64,000 nt of DNA from Pontiella desulfatans (GCF_900890425.1 NZ_CAAHFG010000002.1:434001-498000), one strand, 5' to 3'. Counted from the first letter of the stretch, positions 26,942 to 36,424 are shown. Made by a program: numbers and translations. The notes: generated by a model not told the origin, from the sequence alone.

Positions 26942-27325
26942 TCACGCGGCAGGGATCAGCAGGAACTTCCCGGGGCTTTTCAGCATCGCTCCAAGCATTT
27001 TTCCAACTTCATGGTTGAGGTTAGTCATATCCAAGTGTTTCTCGTCCGTGATGTAGTTGCAATCGCGTGCAAAGTCCCAACAGGTATCCGTTTCGGAGTT
27101 CTCTCCGTCGCAATCGGTTAGTTTGCTGATGAAATGGGCTTCGTATCTTCGTTTTGCCCAGGCTTCACGAAGGTTCTGGCAGACGGAGCGCGATGCACGC
27201 CTGCCTTGGCTAGTCAGGGCGAATGTTTCTTCGCTCGGGAACTGCTTGCTGATTCCGAAAAACTCCATAGCTTGCTGGTAGGCCTTCTGATAAACGATCA
27301 GTTCCTTAACGTTCTGAACTGCCAT
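26942..27325 (-). CDS. Four-helix-bundle protein (S23-like)
   Basis: A 127-residue helical protein of the family once called S23 ribosomal protein, often found free-standing in PVC and Bacteroidota. Recognisable segments are VKELIVYQKAYQQAMEFFGISK, ALTSQGRRASRSVCQNLREAW and HFISKLTDCDGENSETDTCWDFA. The ATG at 27325 follows AGGAG and fits the family start. It lies between glgB and glgA. The biochemical role is not established; some relatives occur inside 23S rRNA intervening sequences, but no rRNA is nearby. Confidence 0.85.
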   Translation of the reverse strand: MAVQNVKELIVYQKAYQQAMEFFGISKQFPSEETFALTSQGRRASRSVCQNLREAWAKRRYEAHFISKLTDCDGENSETDTCWDFARDCNYITDEKHLDMTNLNHEVGKMLGAMLKSPGKFLLIPAA

Positions 27326-27341
27326 TGACTTCTCCTGTCGC

Positions 27342-27386
27342 CTGATTCCTGCTACCTGACTCCTGTCTACTGACTCCTGTCTACTG
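27342..27386. repeat. Tandem 14-bp repeats at the glgA 3' end
   Basis: Two exact copies of CTGACTCCTGTCTA (27356-27369, 27370-27383) follow one degenerate copy. The last unit includes the stop codon of glgA. The words resemble the other short intergenic repeats of this window. Confidence 0.8.
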
Positions 27387-28946
27387 AAAAACCTCATCTA
27401 CCAATGGGCGATGGAGCATTTTCTGGTAGATGTCGATGTAGGCCTGCGCCGTAACCTCGTGGTTGAAGCGTTCCTTGCTTTCCTTCATCACACGGCCGAC
27501 CTGCGTGCCGCGGGTATGTTCATCAAGGCTGTGGAACTCCATGGCCTTATCGATCGCCCAGGCGAGTCCGCCGCCATCGTAGGTTTCGAAAAGGAAGCCG
27601 TTGCCGGTGCCGTTTTCGACATCCATCTGGAAGACGGAGTCGTGCAGGCCGCCCGTATCGCGCGCAATCGGCAGCGAGCCATAGATGGCGCTGGTCATTT
27701 GCGGCAGGCCGCAGGGTTCGAACAGCGAGGGCATCAGCATGAAGTCGGAGGCCGCGAAGCCAATATGCGAAAGACCTTCCTCGAAGTTGCACACCGCCAC
27801 GCGCTGGTAGAGGTCGTGCTGGTAGACGATGTCGTGGAAGACCTGCTGGTAGGCGCCATTGGCCACAAAGACCACTTGCAGGCCGCGGTCCCAATATTTG
27901 TCGACCGTCTGGAACAGGATGTCCGAAAGCAGCTGGCAACCCTTTTGCACCGGATCGAGGCGCGAGGGCCAGAACAGCATCGGGGCGTCCGGATTGACTT
28001 CCAGCCCCAGGCGCTCCTGGAGATAGACCTTGTTCTTGCGCTTCGCATCGAAGTGGTCGAGCACGCCGTAGCGCTCGACCAGGTATTGGTCGGTCTGCGG
28101 GTCGCTGGAGGCGTCGGGGGAGTTGAGGATGCCCGAGGCGCAACCCGCGTGGTATTTGCTGGCCACCTCCCATTGGATGTTGCCGGGAACAAAGTTGTGT
28201 TGGTTGTCGACGATCTCCTTCATGAAGGTCGGGCTGACGGTGTTGATGAAGTGCGAGGCGAAAATGCCGCTGCAGAGGAAATCGACCGGATTGCCTTCCC
28301 GGGCGTCGAAATAGTTGCCCGAAGGCCATTCATAGAACAGGTTGCTCCAGAACTCCGCCGCATCGATTCCGCGATCCTCGATGTGGGCGAGCGTGGTCTT
28401 GACCGTGTGGATGTTGTGGAAGGTGAACAGGCTCGGAATGCCCAGCATGCGCGCTTCGCCGGGAATCAGGCCGGTCATCCAGTCGTTGCAGTGGATCAGG
28501 TCGGGCTTGACCGTCGGGATAATGTTGTTGATCACCTCGCGCTGGAAGGCGAGGGCAATCTTCAGGTCGGTCTCCTGGGAGTTGCTGTAGACCTTGTCCT
28601 GGTAATAGAAAATACGGTCTTCGGCCAGATGGATGCGGTCGTCGGGCAGCTTGCTCTTATAGATCAGCAACTCGTTGTCGATGAAGCCGCCGATGTCCAC
28701 ATGGAACATTTTTCGGTAGTGGGGCAGGGCCACGTGCACGTCCGCGCCCAGCTCGTAGAGCGCCGAAACCAGCGAGGCCGAAACATCCGCCAACCCGCCG
28801 GCCTTGGCCGAAAGCTTGTTGGTCATGTTGCCCATGCCTTCGGGCAGATAGGTGATTTCCGGGGTGACGATGAGAATGCGCGGCGATTTCGCCTTAGCCT
28901 TCTTCGTTGCGGTTGTTTTTGTGGCGGTCTTTTTTTTCGCTGGCAT
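27381..28946 (-). CDS. glgA: Glycogen/starch synthase (GT5)
   Basis: Transfers glucose from ADP-glucose (or UDP-glucose) to growing alpha-1,4-glucan. The 521-residue protein starts with a Lys/Ala/Thr-rich extension (about residues 1-22) not usual in GlgA. Then come the GT5 signatures: ILIVTPEIT, the nucleotide-binding KAGGLADVSASL, HCNDWMTGLIPG, and the catalytic region PSLFEPCGLPQMTSAIYGSLP with its Glu-rich loop and TGGLHDSV. The ATG at 28946 is preferred over a GTG six bases upstream for spacing from AAAGGGG. Donor preference cannot be read from sequence. The gene neighbours glgB and a debranching enzyme. Confidence 0.92.
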   Translation of the reverse strand: MPAKKKTATKTTATKKAKAKSPRILIVTPEITYLPEGMGNMTNKLSAKAGGLADVSASLVSALYELGADVHVALPHYRKMFHVDIGGFIDNELLIYKSKLPDDRIHLAEDRIFYYQDKVYSNSQETDLKIALAFQREVINNIIPTVKPDLIHCNDWMTGLIPGEARMLGIPSLFTFHNIHTVKTTLAHIEDRGIDAAEFWSNLFYEWPSGNYFDAREGNPVDFLCSGIFASHFINTVSPTFMKEIVDNQHNFVPGNIQWEVASKYHAGCASGILNSPDASSDPQTDQYLVERYGVLDHFDAKRKNKVYLQERLGLEVNPDAPMLFWPSRLDPVQKGCQLLSDILFQTVDKYWDRGLQVVFVANGAYQQVFHDIVYQHDLYQRVAVCNFEEGLSHIGFAASDFMLMPSLFEPCGLPQMTSAIYGSLPIARDTGGLHDSVFQMDVENGTGNGFLFETYDGGGLAWAIDKAMEFHSLDEHTRGTQVGRVMKESKERFNHEVTAQAYIDIYQKMLHRPLVDEVFQ

Positions 28947-29118
28947 CGGCACTACCCCTTTACTTTTCCCCGCATGAAATCGAACCCCGTACGCCCATGC
29001 AAGACTATTGTTGGTTCTTTAGTTGTTTGACAAGTGGGGGATGTTGGTCTTTGGAATTTCGGTATGGCGACGTCCGTCACACCTTTTCATGCCCTTTGCG
29101 CGAAGTCCCGGTTCTGGC

Positions 29119-32100
29119 TTATGCCTTCAGCATTTTGACCACCCGGTAAAGCTCGGTGACGCCCCAGGCCTGGGCGCCGCAGCCTCGCTGGGTGTGTGGC
29201 GTGTTGCCGTCGATGACTTCGGGGCTTTGGCGCAGGCAGCCGTGGTTGAGCACGTCCGATGCGCTGCCGAGGATGGCCAGCGCGGTATCGCGCGCGGCGT
29301 CGCCGTAGACCATTGCCAGGGCTTCGGCATACGACGGGAAGGGCCATGTCCAGGCGGTTCCGTTGTGGTAGGCCGGCTTGCGGCGGGAGTCTTCGTCGCC
29401 GGAGTAATGGCCCCAATAGGGATTCATCGGGTTGTTGAGCAGGTGGCCGCCATTATAGACGGGGCAGGGGTGCAGCACCGGGCGGTCGGCCAGGCTGCGG
29501 ATCGCGCCGGGAATGAGCAATTGTTCGCAGGCCTCGATAATGCTTTTACAGAGCTCGGGGTCGGTCACCGCTCCGAGGGTGACGGCCAGCAGCTGGTTCG
29601 AGCGCAGGGCGTCGTCCACCTCGGCCTCGCGGGCTCCGGCGCCCGGTTCTGCCGCGAGACAGTCGGCCAGGTAGGTGAAGTCGTCGGCCTCGACGAGGAA
29701 TAGTTCCGAAATGGACTGCTCGACCTGCTTGGCCAACTGGGGCCATTCCGGAGCCCGGTCGATTTTGCAAAGCATGTTGAGCGCATAGTTCCACATGGCC
29801 TGGATTTCGATCGGGTAGCCTTGGCGGGGCGTGCCGGCCGGATAGTTGGTGTCCATCCAGGTGTAGTGCGAAGGGCTGTAGATCAGGCCGGAATCCGGAT
29901 CGAAGGCAATGCCGTTTTCGGTGCCAGCCATCAAGCCGTTCGCCAGCGAGATCAATACTTCCTTCACGGTGCGCCCGTCGCCGCAATCCTGCTTGAGCAG
30001 CTTCTTGTTGCCTTGCGCTTTCATCAGTTCGTCGCAGGCGACATAGAGCCAGAGGGGGGCGTCGGAGGTTTCGCGGTTGGCGTCGTCGTTGCCGCGGATC
30101 ATGTTCGGGATGGTGCCGCCCTTTTCATACTTGGCAAACTGCAGCAGGATGTTCTGCGCCTCGTCCAGCAGACCGGCCGCAATGATGCCGCGCAGGCAGA
30201 TGAGCGTATCGCGGCCCCAGTCGAGAAACCACGGATAGCCCGCAATCACCGTCTGGAACGCATCGCGCTTCACAATGAACTGCTTCATTGCAATCTTCAT
30301 GGCCTCCTCAATGGAAAGATCTCCCGGAGGGGTCGGTCCTTTGATATTGGTGTTTTGGTCGGACACAAAGATCAAAGGACTGACCCCTGTGCTGCTGACC
30401 CCTGTGCTGACCCCTATGCTGGCGTCCAGCTTTGCAATGGCATTACCGAGGAGGTCGATCTTGAAATAGCCGGGGCTAAAGAGGTCGGATTCTCCGTCGA
30501 TGCCACGCTCGCGGTCGACCGGATGCTGGATCATGTAGTACCATTCCGGCTCGGAGTGGTACTCGCCTCCCGCGAGCGAGACGTTCAGTTGCCGGTCGGC
30601 GGACGGGGCAAAAACAAAACCGTCCTGCGTTTGTCGGATGGCGTTTGGCCAGTGCTGTTCGGCCCCGTTCATGGCCTTGACGACCTCATGGTTGTTGCGG
30701 TCTTCGATGTCGGTGCGCAGCACAAGCGAAACCGGTTCGTTGTCCGGCAGGTGCTCCGGATCGTTGCCGGCGGCTTCGCGAATGAAGCTGAGCTGGATGG
30801 CGTTGGTGTCGGGGTGCAGCTGCAACGCGGCCTGGAGTGGAATCAGCAGACCCTCGCCAACGGGCACGGCAAAGTTCCAGACCACCGTGCCGTCGTCGGC
30901 AACCGTGAAGCGCTTCTGGCATTGCAGCGTCAGTTCGTTGGAATAGCCCTTGCGCACCACCCACGCCCGGCAACGCGCGAGCATGGTATGGCGATCGACC
31001 GGCACTTCGGCGTTGAGGTTCGCAATCAGCAGGCCATCGTACTTGCTCCGAAGATCCGCCCAGCCGATCCGCACCTGCGAGAGGGCGCCGTGGTTGTTGG
31101 TGCAGACGGCATAGCGCTCGCGGTCGTGGATTTCGCCGGCCTTGCAGGTGGTGATGACCCGGGCGTTTTGCTCTTCGCAGAGTTGCATCACCGGCGATTC
31201 GGTGTGCTTGATTCCGTCGTCTTCGAAAACGGTGAGTTTCAGCGTGAGGTTTTGGTGGGCATCCGGTGTTTCCAGCGGAAGGAGGAGGGCGAACGCGTCC
31301 CCTTCGGCCTGCCCCAGCGATTTTTCATGCGCCAGCGTGGTGCCGTCCTCGTTCTTTAGCTCGGCAATGAAGCCGCAGGCGGCTTTCACCAGCAGGAAGT
31401 GGTTCGGCGGCAGCAACACGGTGCGCCGGGTATCGCGAGGCCACTGCCACGTTGTGACCACAGGGGCATTGCCGGCCAGCGTTTCGCAAAGCGCCTTGGG
31501 ATCTTCCACGAAACGGTCGGGGTCGAACTGTTCGAGTGCGTCGAAATGGTGGTAGGTATCCATCGCCTTGGCCTTGAGGCACTGGGCATCGCCCGCCCCG
31601 GCTCCCCGGAAGGGGGTGGCCTCGGCTACGACGATGCCGTTGAGCCAGTCCGGATCGTCGGACAGGCAGAGCACCTGCCCGGGAGCGAGGTGGAGCGAAT
31701 CCTTGTGGGCGGGGGTGCCGTGTCCGGTGAGCAGGTCGGTTTTGAATTCATGCAGGTCGCCGTGCCATTCCACCATGCCATCCAGCTGGTGGTTGAGGTT
31801 GGTCAGCACAAGCAACCGATTTCCGCCGCTCGCATCGGTACGCAGGATGGCGGCGGAGTTGTGGTAGCCCTTGGTGATGATTTCAACCTTGGCATCGGCA
31901 TGGAACGAGGGGTGGATTTCCATGATGGCGTTGATTCGGCGAAGCCAGTCGACCATGTTTTCCGCTGCCCCCCAGTTGAGGGAGTGGGCGTTGTGGACAT
32001 TGATTTGCGTTTTGGCGAACCATTCGACCCCGTTGGCGAAACCGAAGGCCCCGTTGTGCGAGGTGAGCGCGCAAAACGCCGCGCGCATCCGGGCGAAGGT

Positions 32101-33375
32101 GTGCGAGGTGGCGGCCAGGCGCGCGTTATCGTGCGTTTCGCAGAAGTGGATCAGGTTGCCCTTGCTTTCCGAGACGCGGATGCTTTCCGGCAGGTAGCCA
32201 TCGACCTGCCCCTGGTCGTGGTTCTGGAAGATTTCGGAATAAGCCCAGTTCATGCCGGAGTTGGCCAGCAGGTTTTCGGTGACATGCTTGTGGCCGCCGA
32301 GGCCTTCGAGCATGAAGATGGTGTCGGGATATTCCATGCGCACCTTGGCAATAATGTATTCCCAGGCCTCGAACGGAACCATGTAGCCGGCGTCGCAGCG
32401 GTAGCCGTCGACGCCCTTGCGGCACCAGAAGAGGAAAACCTCGGCCAGTTCCCGCCATAGTGCACGGTGCTCATGATTAAGCTCCACCAGATCGGCCCAG
32501 ACATCGCCCCACGCGCCGGGCGACTTGAACTTGCCGTCTTCCTTGCGCTCAAACCAGTCGGGGTGGTTGATCTGCAGCCACGAACCCCAGCCGGTGTGGT
32601 TGATCGGCATATCCATATAAAGCCGCGCATTGCGCTTATGCACTTCATCGACGAGTTCTTCAAACTGCTCCATTGGTGTGGTCAGTTTGTCAAACTCGGC
32701 GTGCACCGGATCCACGTCGAAAAGGTCGAGCGGGGCAAACGCGCTGCCAAAGCGGCCCATGCGGCCATAGGTGGTCGGGGTGGGGTGCACTGGCAGGAGC
32801 TGCACAATTTTACAGCGCAAGGTGCCGACGATAAAATCGAGCTCGTGAATCACGTCGCGGAATTTTCCAGACTTTGGAATGACCGTGTAGCCTGCCTGAT
32901 CCAATTGCTGGATGGCATGTTCGTCGCGCGAATCGATGGCCCCTTTATATTTGGCCTCGCCGAACTGGCGGACAAACGCGGTATACATGGTATTGCCGGC
33001 GCAGGTTTCGGCCGGCTCGACCTTCAGGACGGAGTTGCCGCCCTCCGGCCAGAGGATTTCCTCGGAGCCCTCTTCGATGAAATAGGCCTTGGCTTCGAAG
33101 CGGCCGACGCCCAGCAGCGGCAGCGTAAGGGAGAATCCGTTTTTGCCCTTGGCCTGTTGCATGGGGAAGTCGTGCCAGTCGCGTGAGAGCGGTGGTAGGC
33201 CTTGCTCGGCGTGTATGATGATTTCGGTGTGGCGGACATGCGCATGGCCAATGTTGGAGCGCAACCACGCCTGGCCCTTCTTTCCCGTGTGGTTTTCGAG
33301 GGTGAAGGTGATCATGTCGCCACGGAAACGGATGGCATGCTCGCCCGGTGCGGGGATTTGAATTAAATTGCTCAT
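29119..33375 (-). CDS. Bifunctional glycogen debranching enzyme (GH13-like glucanotransferase + GH133)
   Basis: A 1418-residue protein with the layout of eukaryotic debranching enzymes. A beta domain (1-130) precedes a GH13-like barrel (about 150-520) with Asp in VDGYRCDAGYMVPF (about 327), Glu in IFMLEGLGG (about 357) and FCETHDNARLA (about 410), the 4-alpha-glucanotransferase half. The C terminus (about 1020-1415; WFLDWGRDTLICLRGI, YPIEIQAMWNYAL, NGGHLLNNPMNPYWGHYSG) is the GH133 amylo-alpha-1,6-glucosidase. Between them, residues about 985-1017 are encoded by a palindromic repeat. An AGAGGT site precedes the ATG. It would release linear glucan from glycogen made by GlgA and GlgB. Confidence 0.92.
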   Translation of the reverse strand: MSNLIQIPAPGEHAIRFRGDMITFTLENHTGKKGQAWLRSNIGHAHVRHTEIIIHAEQGLPPLSRDWHDFPMQQAKGKNGFSLTLPLLGVGRFEAKAYFIEEGSEEILWPEGGNSVLKVEPAETCAGNTMYTAFVRQFGEAKYKGAIDSRDEHAIQQLDQAGYTVIPKSGKFRDVIHELDFIVGTLRCKIVQLLPVHPTPTTYGRMGRFGSAFAPLDLFDVDPVHAEFDKLTTPMEQFEELVDEVHKRNARLYMDMPINHTGWGSWLQINHPDWFERKEDGKFKSPGAWGDVWADLVELNHEHRALWRELAEVFLFWCRKGVDGYRCDAGYMVPFEAWEYIIAKVRMEYPDTIFMLEGLGGHKHVTENLLANSGMNWAYSEIFQNHDQGQVDGYLPESIRVSESKGNLIHFCETHDNARLAATSHTFARMRAAFCALTSHNGAFGFANGVEWFAKTQINVHNAHSLNWGAAENMVDWLRRINAIMEIHPSFHADAKVEIITKGYHNSAAILRTDASGGNRLLVLTNLNHQLDGMVEWHGDLHEFKTDLLTGHGTPAHKDSLHLAPGQVLCLSDDPDWLNGIVVAEATPFRGAGAGDAQCLKAKAMDTYHHFDALEQFDPDRFVEDPKALCETLAGNAPVVTTWQWPRDTRRTVLLPPNHFLLVKAACGFIAELKNEDGTTLAHEKSLGQAEGDAFALLLPLETPDAHQNLTLKLTVFEDDGIKHTESPVMQLCEEQNARVITTCKAGEIHDRERYAVCTNNHGALSQVRIGWADLRSKYDGLLIANLNAEVPVDRHTMLARCRAWVVRKGYSNELTLQCQKRFTVADDGTVVWNFAVPVGEGLLIPLQAALQLHPDTNAIQLSFIREAAGNDPEHLPDNEPVSLVLRTDIEDRNNHEVVKAMNGAEQHWPNAIRQTQDGFVFAPSADRQLNVSLAGGEYHSEPEWYYMIQHPVDRERGIDGESDLFSPGYFKIDLLGNAIAKLDASIGVSTGVSSTGVSPLIFVSDQNTNIKGPTPPGDLSIEEAMKIAMKQFIVKRDAFQTVIAGYPWFLDWGRDTLICLRGIIAAGLLDEAQNILLQFAKYEKGGTIPNMIRGNDDANRETSDAPLWLYVACDELMKAQGNKKLLKQDCGDGRTVKEVLISLANGLMAGTENGIAFDPDSGLIYSPSHYTWMDTNYPAGTPRQGYPIEIQAMWNYALNMLCKIDRAPEWPQLAKQVEQSISELFLVEADDFTYLADCLAAEPGAGAREAEVDDALRSNQLLAVTLGAVTDPELCKSIIEACEQLLIPGAIRSLADRPVLHPCPVYNGGHLLNNPMNPYWGHYSGDEDSRRKPAYHNGTAWTWPFPSYAEALAMVYGDAARDTALAILGSASDVLNHGCLRQSPEVIDGNTPHTQRGCGAQAWGVTELYRVVKMLKA
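30324..30420. repeat. REP-like palindromic element taken into the debranching-enzyme gene
   Basis: Inverted arms GGGGTCGGTCCTTTGAT (30329-30345) and its complement (30371-30387) match at 16 of 17 positions around a 25-base loop. They are followed by three direct copies of CTGACCCCT plus GTG or ATG (30380-30418). The insert keeps the frame and encodes a low-complexity linker (GVSTGVSSTGVS and following) between the two catalytic halves. Confidence 0.8.
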
Positions 33376-33548
33376 GGGTAACCTCTGTAAAAGCCGCTTT
33401 TTATAGGCGGAATGGAGTGCGATGTCTGGAAAAAAGGGCGGATAACTTCCGGCGTTTCCATTTTGGGATGGGGATTGTTATTGAGGTTTTTTGTTGATAA
33501 GTTCTCCGTCTTTAAGCATATACGACGGCTTTTCTCCGGGGGAAACCT

Positions 33549-34892
33549 ATGCGGATAGTGATTATTGGAGCAGGAAACGCGGGCCGCCAGCTGGCCATGC
33601 GCCTGTGTGAAGAGAAGCACAGTGTGGTGATGGTGGATGCCAGCGCGCAGGCTTTGGCGCAGGCCGAAGCCGGGCTCGATATCCTCACGATCTGCGGGCA
33701 GGGCTCGAACCCGTGTGTGCTCGAAGAGGCACAGGTCGATAAATCCGACCTGCTTATCGCGGTTACCGACAACGACGAGGTGAACGTGCTTTCGTGCCTG
33801 CTCGGTCATGCCGCCGGTGCGAAGGGCAAGATTGCGCGGGTCACCAATCCGGCGTTCCTCAATGGCTCCGAGCACTACGACCTCCAGAAGATGGGAATCG
33901 ATCTGGTCATTAACCAGAAGCACGAGTGCGCCCGCGAGGTGTTCAACATGCTCCAGATGCCCGGTGCGCTCGAAGCCTTCGACCTCTTTGCCGGCAAGGT
34001 GATGGTGGCCGGGTTCAGCGTGAATGCCGTCAGCCCGCTGCTCGACCGCACCCCCGCCGAGTGCGACCGGCTCGACCTCATCCAGAGCGTGCGCGTTATT
34101 GCCATCCGCCGGGGCAACGACCTGGTGGTGCCGCACGGGAACACCGTCTTCATGCGGAACGACCTGGTCTACCTGGTGGGCAAACGCTCCGACATCGCCG
34201 ATTTTTTCAAGTGGGTCCAGCCGGATATCGAACCCTTCGAGAAGGTGATCATTGCCGGGGGCGGCGACCTCGGGCTGATGCTGGCCAAGTTTATCGAGAA
34301 CGAAGTCGATACGGTGCTGCTGGAGCAGGACGAGGAGCGCGCGCGGTTCTGTTCCGCCGAGCTCAACAAAACGCTCATTCTCCGGGCCGACGCGCTCACG
34401 GAAAGCGCGCTGGAGGAATCCGGCCTGCACGACAAGACGGCCTTTGTTGCCCTGACCGGCGACGACGAAGGCAACATCATGAACTGCCTGATGGCGCAGA
34501 AGAAAGGCGCCTCCTTCACGGCCACGCAGATCACCCGCACGGACTTCATTCCCGTTGTCGAGCAGCTCTACCTGGTGAACCGTGTCGTCAGTCCCTACAT
34601 ATCCACCGCCAACGCGATCCTGCACTGGCTCCGCTCCAAAAAGGTACAGGCGGCCTCGTTGCTGCACAACCTCCCCGGCGAGCTGCTCGATGTCATCATC
34701 GAGGAAAACGGCAAAATCGATGGCAAGCGCATCCGCGAAATCAAGATGCCGAGCACGGCCATCATTGCAACGGTCATGCGGGACGGCGAGGTCGTCACCG
34801 CCACCGGCGACCTCCAGCTGCAGGCCGACGACCGTGTGCTCATCTTCTGCCACCCCGACGCGGTAAAGAAGATCCAGTCGATCTTCCTCTAG
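33549..34892 (+). CDS. trkA: Trk potassium uptake regulator TrkA
   Basis: Cytoplasmic NAD-binding subunit that gates the TrkH potassium channel. The 447 residues contain two RCK modules. The first begins MRIVIIGAGNAGRQLAMRL and the second, about residue 230, has VIIAGGGDLGLMLAKFIE; each Rossmann domain is followed by a TrkA-C domain (about 140-215 and 365-447). The order and length match TrkA. TrkH follows 53 bases downstream on the same strand, so the pair should work and be expressed together. GGGGGAAACC precedes the ATG. Confidence 0.95.
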   Translation: MRIVIIGAGNAGRQLAMRLCEEKHSVVMVDASAQALAQAEAGLDILTICGQGSNPCVLEEAQVDKSDLLIAVTDNDEVNVLSCLLGHAAGAKGKIARVTNPAFLNGSEHYDLQKMGIDLVINQKHECAREVFNMLQMPGALEAFDLFAGKVMVAGFSVNAVSPLLDRTPAECDRLDLIQSVRVIAIRRGNDLVVPHGNTVFMRNDLVYLVGKRSDIADFFKWVQPDIEPFEKVIIAGGGDLGLMLAKFIENEVDTVLLEQDEERARFCSAELNKTLILRADALTESALEESGLHDKTAFVALTGDDEGNIMNCLMAQKKGASFTATQITRTDFIPVVEQLYLVNRVVSPYISTANAILHWLRSKKVQAASLLHNLPGELLDVIIEENGKIDGKRIREIKMPSTAIIATVMRDGEVVTATGDLQLQADDRVLIFCHPDAVKKIQSIFL

Positions 34893-34924
34893 AACCCGCG
34901 AGCTGCCGCCAATGAACGCGAATT

Positions 34925-34941
34925 ACGTTTCACGGATCACG
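34925..34941. repeat. Word-repeat upstream of trkH (copy 2)
   Basis: ACGTTTCACGGATCACG, one base different from 17458-17474 upstream of pilD. It ends four bases before the trkH ATG, so it replaces the usual ribosome-site region. Confidence 0.7.
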
Positions 34942-34945
34942 CCTC

Positions 34946-36397
34946 ATGAATAAACGCGCCGTATTTCATCTTGTTGCCTACATGACGCTGGTAATCGGCA
35001 TTGCGATGGTGGCCTGCGCCGGCATCTCCCTGGCCTACCGCGAACCGCTGTCCGTGCAGCTGAGCCTGGTCTATTCCGGCGCCATTGCCATCGTCTGCGC
35101 CGGCCTGGTTGGCTTCCTAACCCGCGGCGATATCAACCTCTCCCGCCGCGATGGTTTCGGCATCGTTACGTTCGGCTGGATTTCGGCGACCATCTTCGGG
35201 GCGCTGCCCTATATCTTTTCGGGTGTGATCGCCCATCCGGTTTCGGCCATGTTCGAAACCATGTCCGGCTTCACCACCACCGGGGCCTCGGTGATGAGCG
35301 ACCTCGAGGCCATCCCGCGCGGCATCCATTTCTGGCGCGCGCTGACCCACTGGTTCGGGGGCATGGGCGTACTGGTGCTGTGCGTCGCCATCCTGCCGTT
35401 CCTTGGCGTGGGGGGCATGCAGATCTACCGCGCCGAAATGCCCGGCCCGTCGAAGGACCGCCTCACGCCGCGCATCGCCACAACGGCCAAGCTGCTATGG
35501 GGCGTTTACGCACTCTTGACCTTTGTCGAGGTGCTGTTGCTCAAGTTTGTTGGCGGGATGGACTGGTTCGACTCCTTTTGCCATGCCTTCGGCACCATGG
35601 CCACCGGCGGATTCTCCACCCGCTCCGCCAGTGTCGGTGCCTACGACAGCGCCATTGTCGACACGATCATTACCGTCTTCATGTTCCTGGCCGGCATCAA
35701 CTTCTCGTTGCACTACTATGCGCTTTCCGGCAAGCCCCATCGCTATTTCCAGGATCCGGAGTTCCGCTTCTACGCCATCTTCCTTTCCTGCGCCACGCTC
35801 TTCATCACCTTCAACATTTGGCATGCCGACTGGGGCTCGCTCTCGCGCTGCTTCCGCGACTCCGCCTTCACCGCCACCTCCGTCATCACCACCACCGGTT
35901 TCTGCACGGCCGACTTCGACCAATGGCCCAACGCCTCGCGCTTGCTGTTGGTGGTCATTATGTTCATCGGCGGTTGTGCCGGATCGACCGGCGGCGGCAT
36001 GAAGGTGGTTCGCGTATTCATCATGTTCAAGAAGATGGTGCGCGAACTGAAACTGTTCATGCGCCCGTCGGCCGTCATCCAGATGAAACTCGGCGGCAAG
36101 CCCGTCGAGCAGGAGATCATCTCCCACATCGCCGCCTTCTTCGCCATCTTCATGCTCATCTTCGCGGTCGGTTCGTTTGTGATGACCTTCTTCACGCCCA
36201 ATCTCGAAACGGCGGCCACCTCCGTCATCGCCACCCTCGGCAACATTGGCCCGGGCCTCAACGCCGTCGGCGCCACCCAGAACTATGCCGCCATCTCGCC
36301 GCTCGGCCAGGGCATCCTCACCTTCTTCATGCTCCTCGGCCGCCTCGAACTCTACACCGTCCTCATCCTCTTCTTGCCCAGCTTCTGGAAGAAGTAA
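34946..36397 (+). CDS. trkH: Trk potassium transporter membrane subunit TrkH
   Basis: A 483-residue multi-spanning K+ translocation subunit. About ten membrane segments are visible, with the pore-loop signatures of the TrkH/KtrB family: SGFTTTGASVMSDL, GTMATGGFSTRSAS, TATSVITTTGFCTAD and the GGCAGSTGGGMKVVR loop. It follows trkA. A copy of a short intergenic repeat sits where the Shine-Dalgarno would be, so translation may depend on coupling or on a weak site. No cation/proton exchanger or K+ sensor is adjacent. Confidence 0.95.
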   Translation: MNKRAVFHLVAYMTLVIGIAMVACAGISLAYREPLSVQLSLVYSGAIAIVCAGLVGFLTRGDINLSRRDGFGIVTFGWISATIFGALPYIFSGVIAHPVSAMFETMSGFTTTGASVMSDLEAIPRGIHFWRALTHWFGGMGVLVLCVAILPFLGVGGMQIYRAEMPGPSKDRLTPRIATTAKLLWGVYALLTFVEVLLLKFVGGMDWFDSFCHAFGTMATGGFSTRSASVGAYDSAIVDTIITVFMFLAGINFSLHYYALSGKPHRYFQDPEFRFYAIFLSCATLFITFNIWHADWGSLSRCFRDSAFTATSVITTTGFCTADFDQWPNASRLLLVVIMFIGGCAGSTGGGMKVVRVFIMFKKMVRELKLFMRPSAVIQMKLGGKPVEQEIISHIAAFFAIFMLIFAVGSFVMTFFTPNLETAATSVIATLGNIGPGLNAVGATQNYAAISPLGQGILTFFMLLGRLELYTVLILFLPSFWKK

Positions 36398-36424
36398 GGG
36401 CAGGTCTTGTACCTGCACCCCCTT

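Noticed and set aside
27342-27386. Possible CRISPR-like array
   Set aside because: The repeats are contiguous 14-mers without spacers, and no cas gene is near; the Cas2-like domain at 59 kb belongs to a PaaX-type regulator.
36400-36416. GCAGGT-cttgt-ACCTGC hairpin after trkH as a terminator
   Set aside because: Only six base pairs and no T-run; it might instead affect translation of the pseudouridine synthase, but evidence is too thin to list it.
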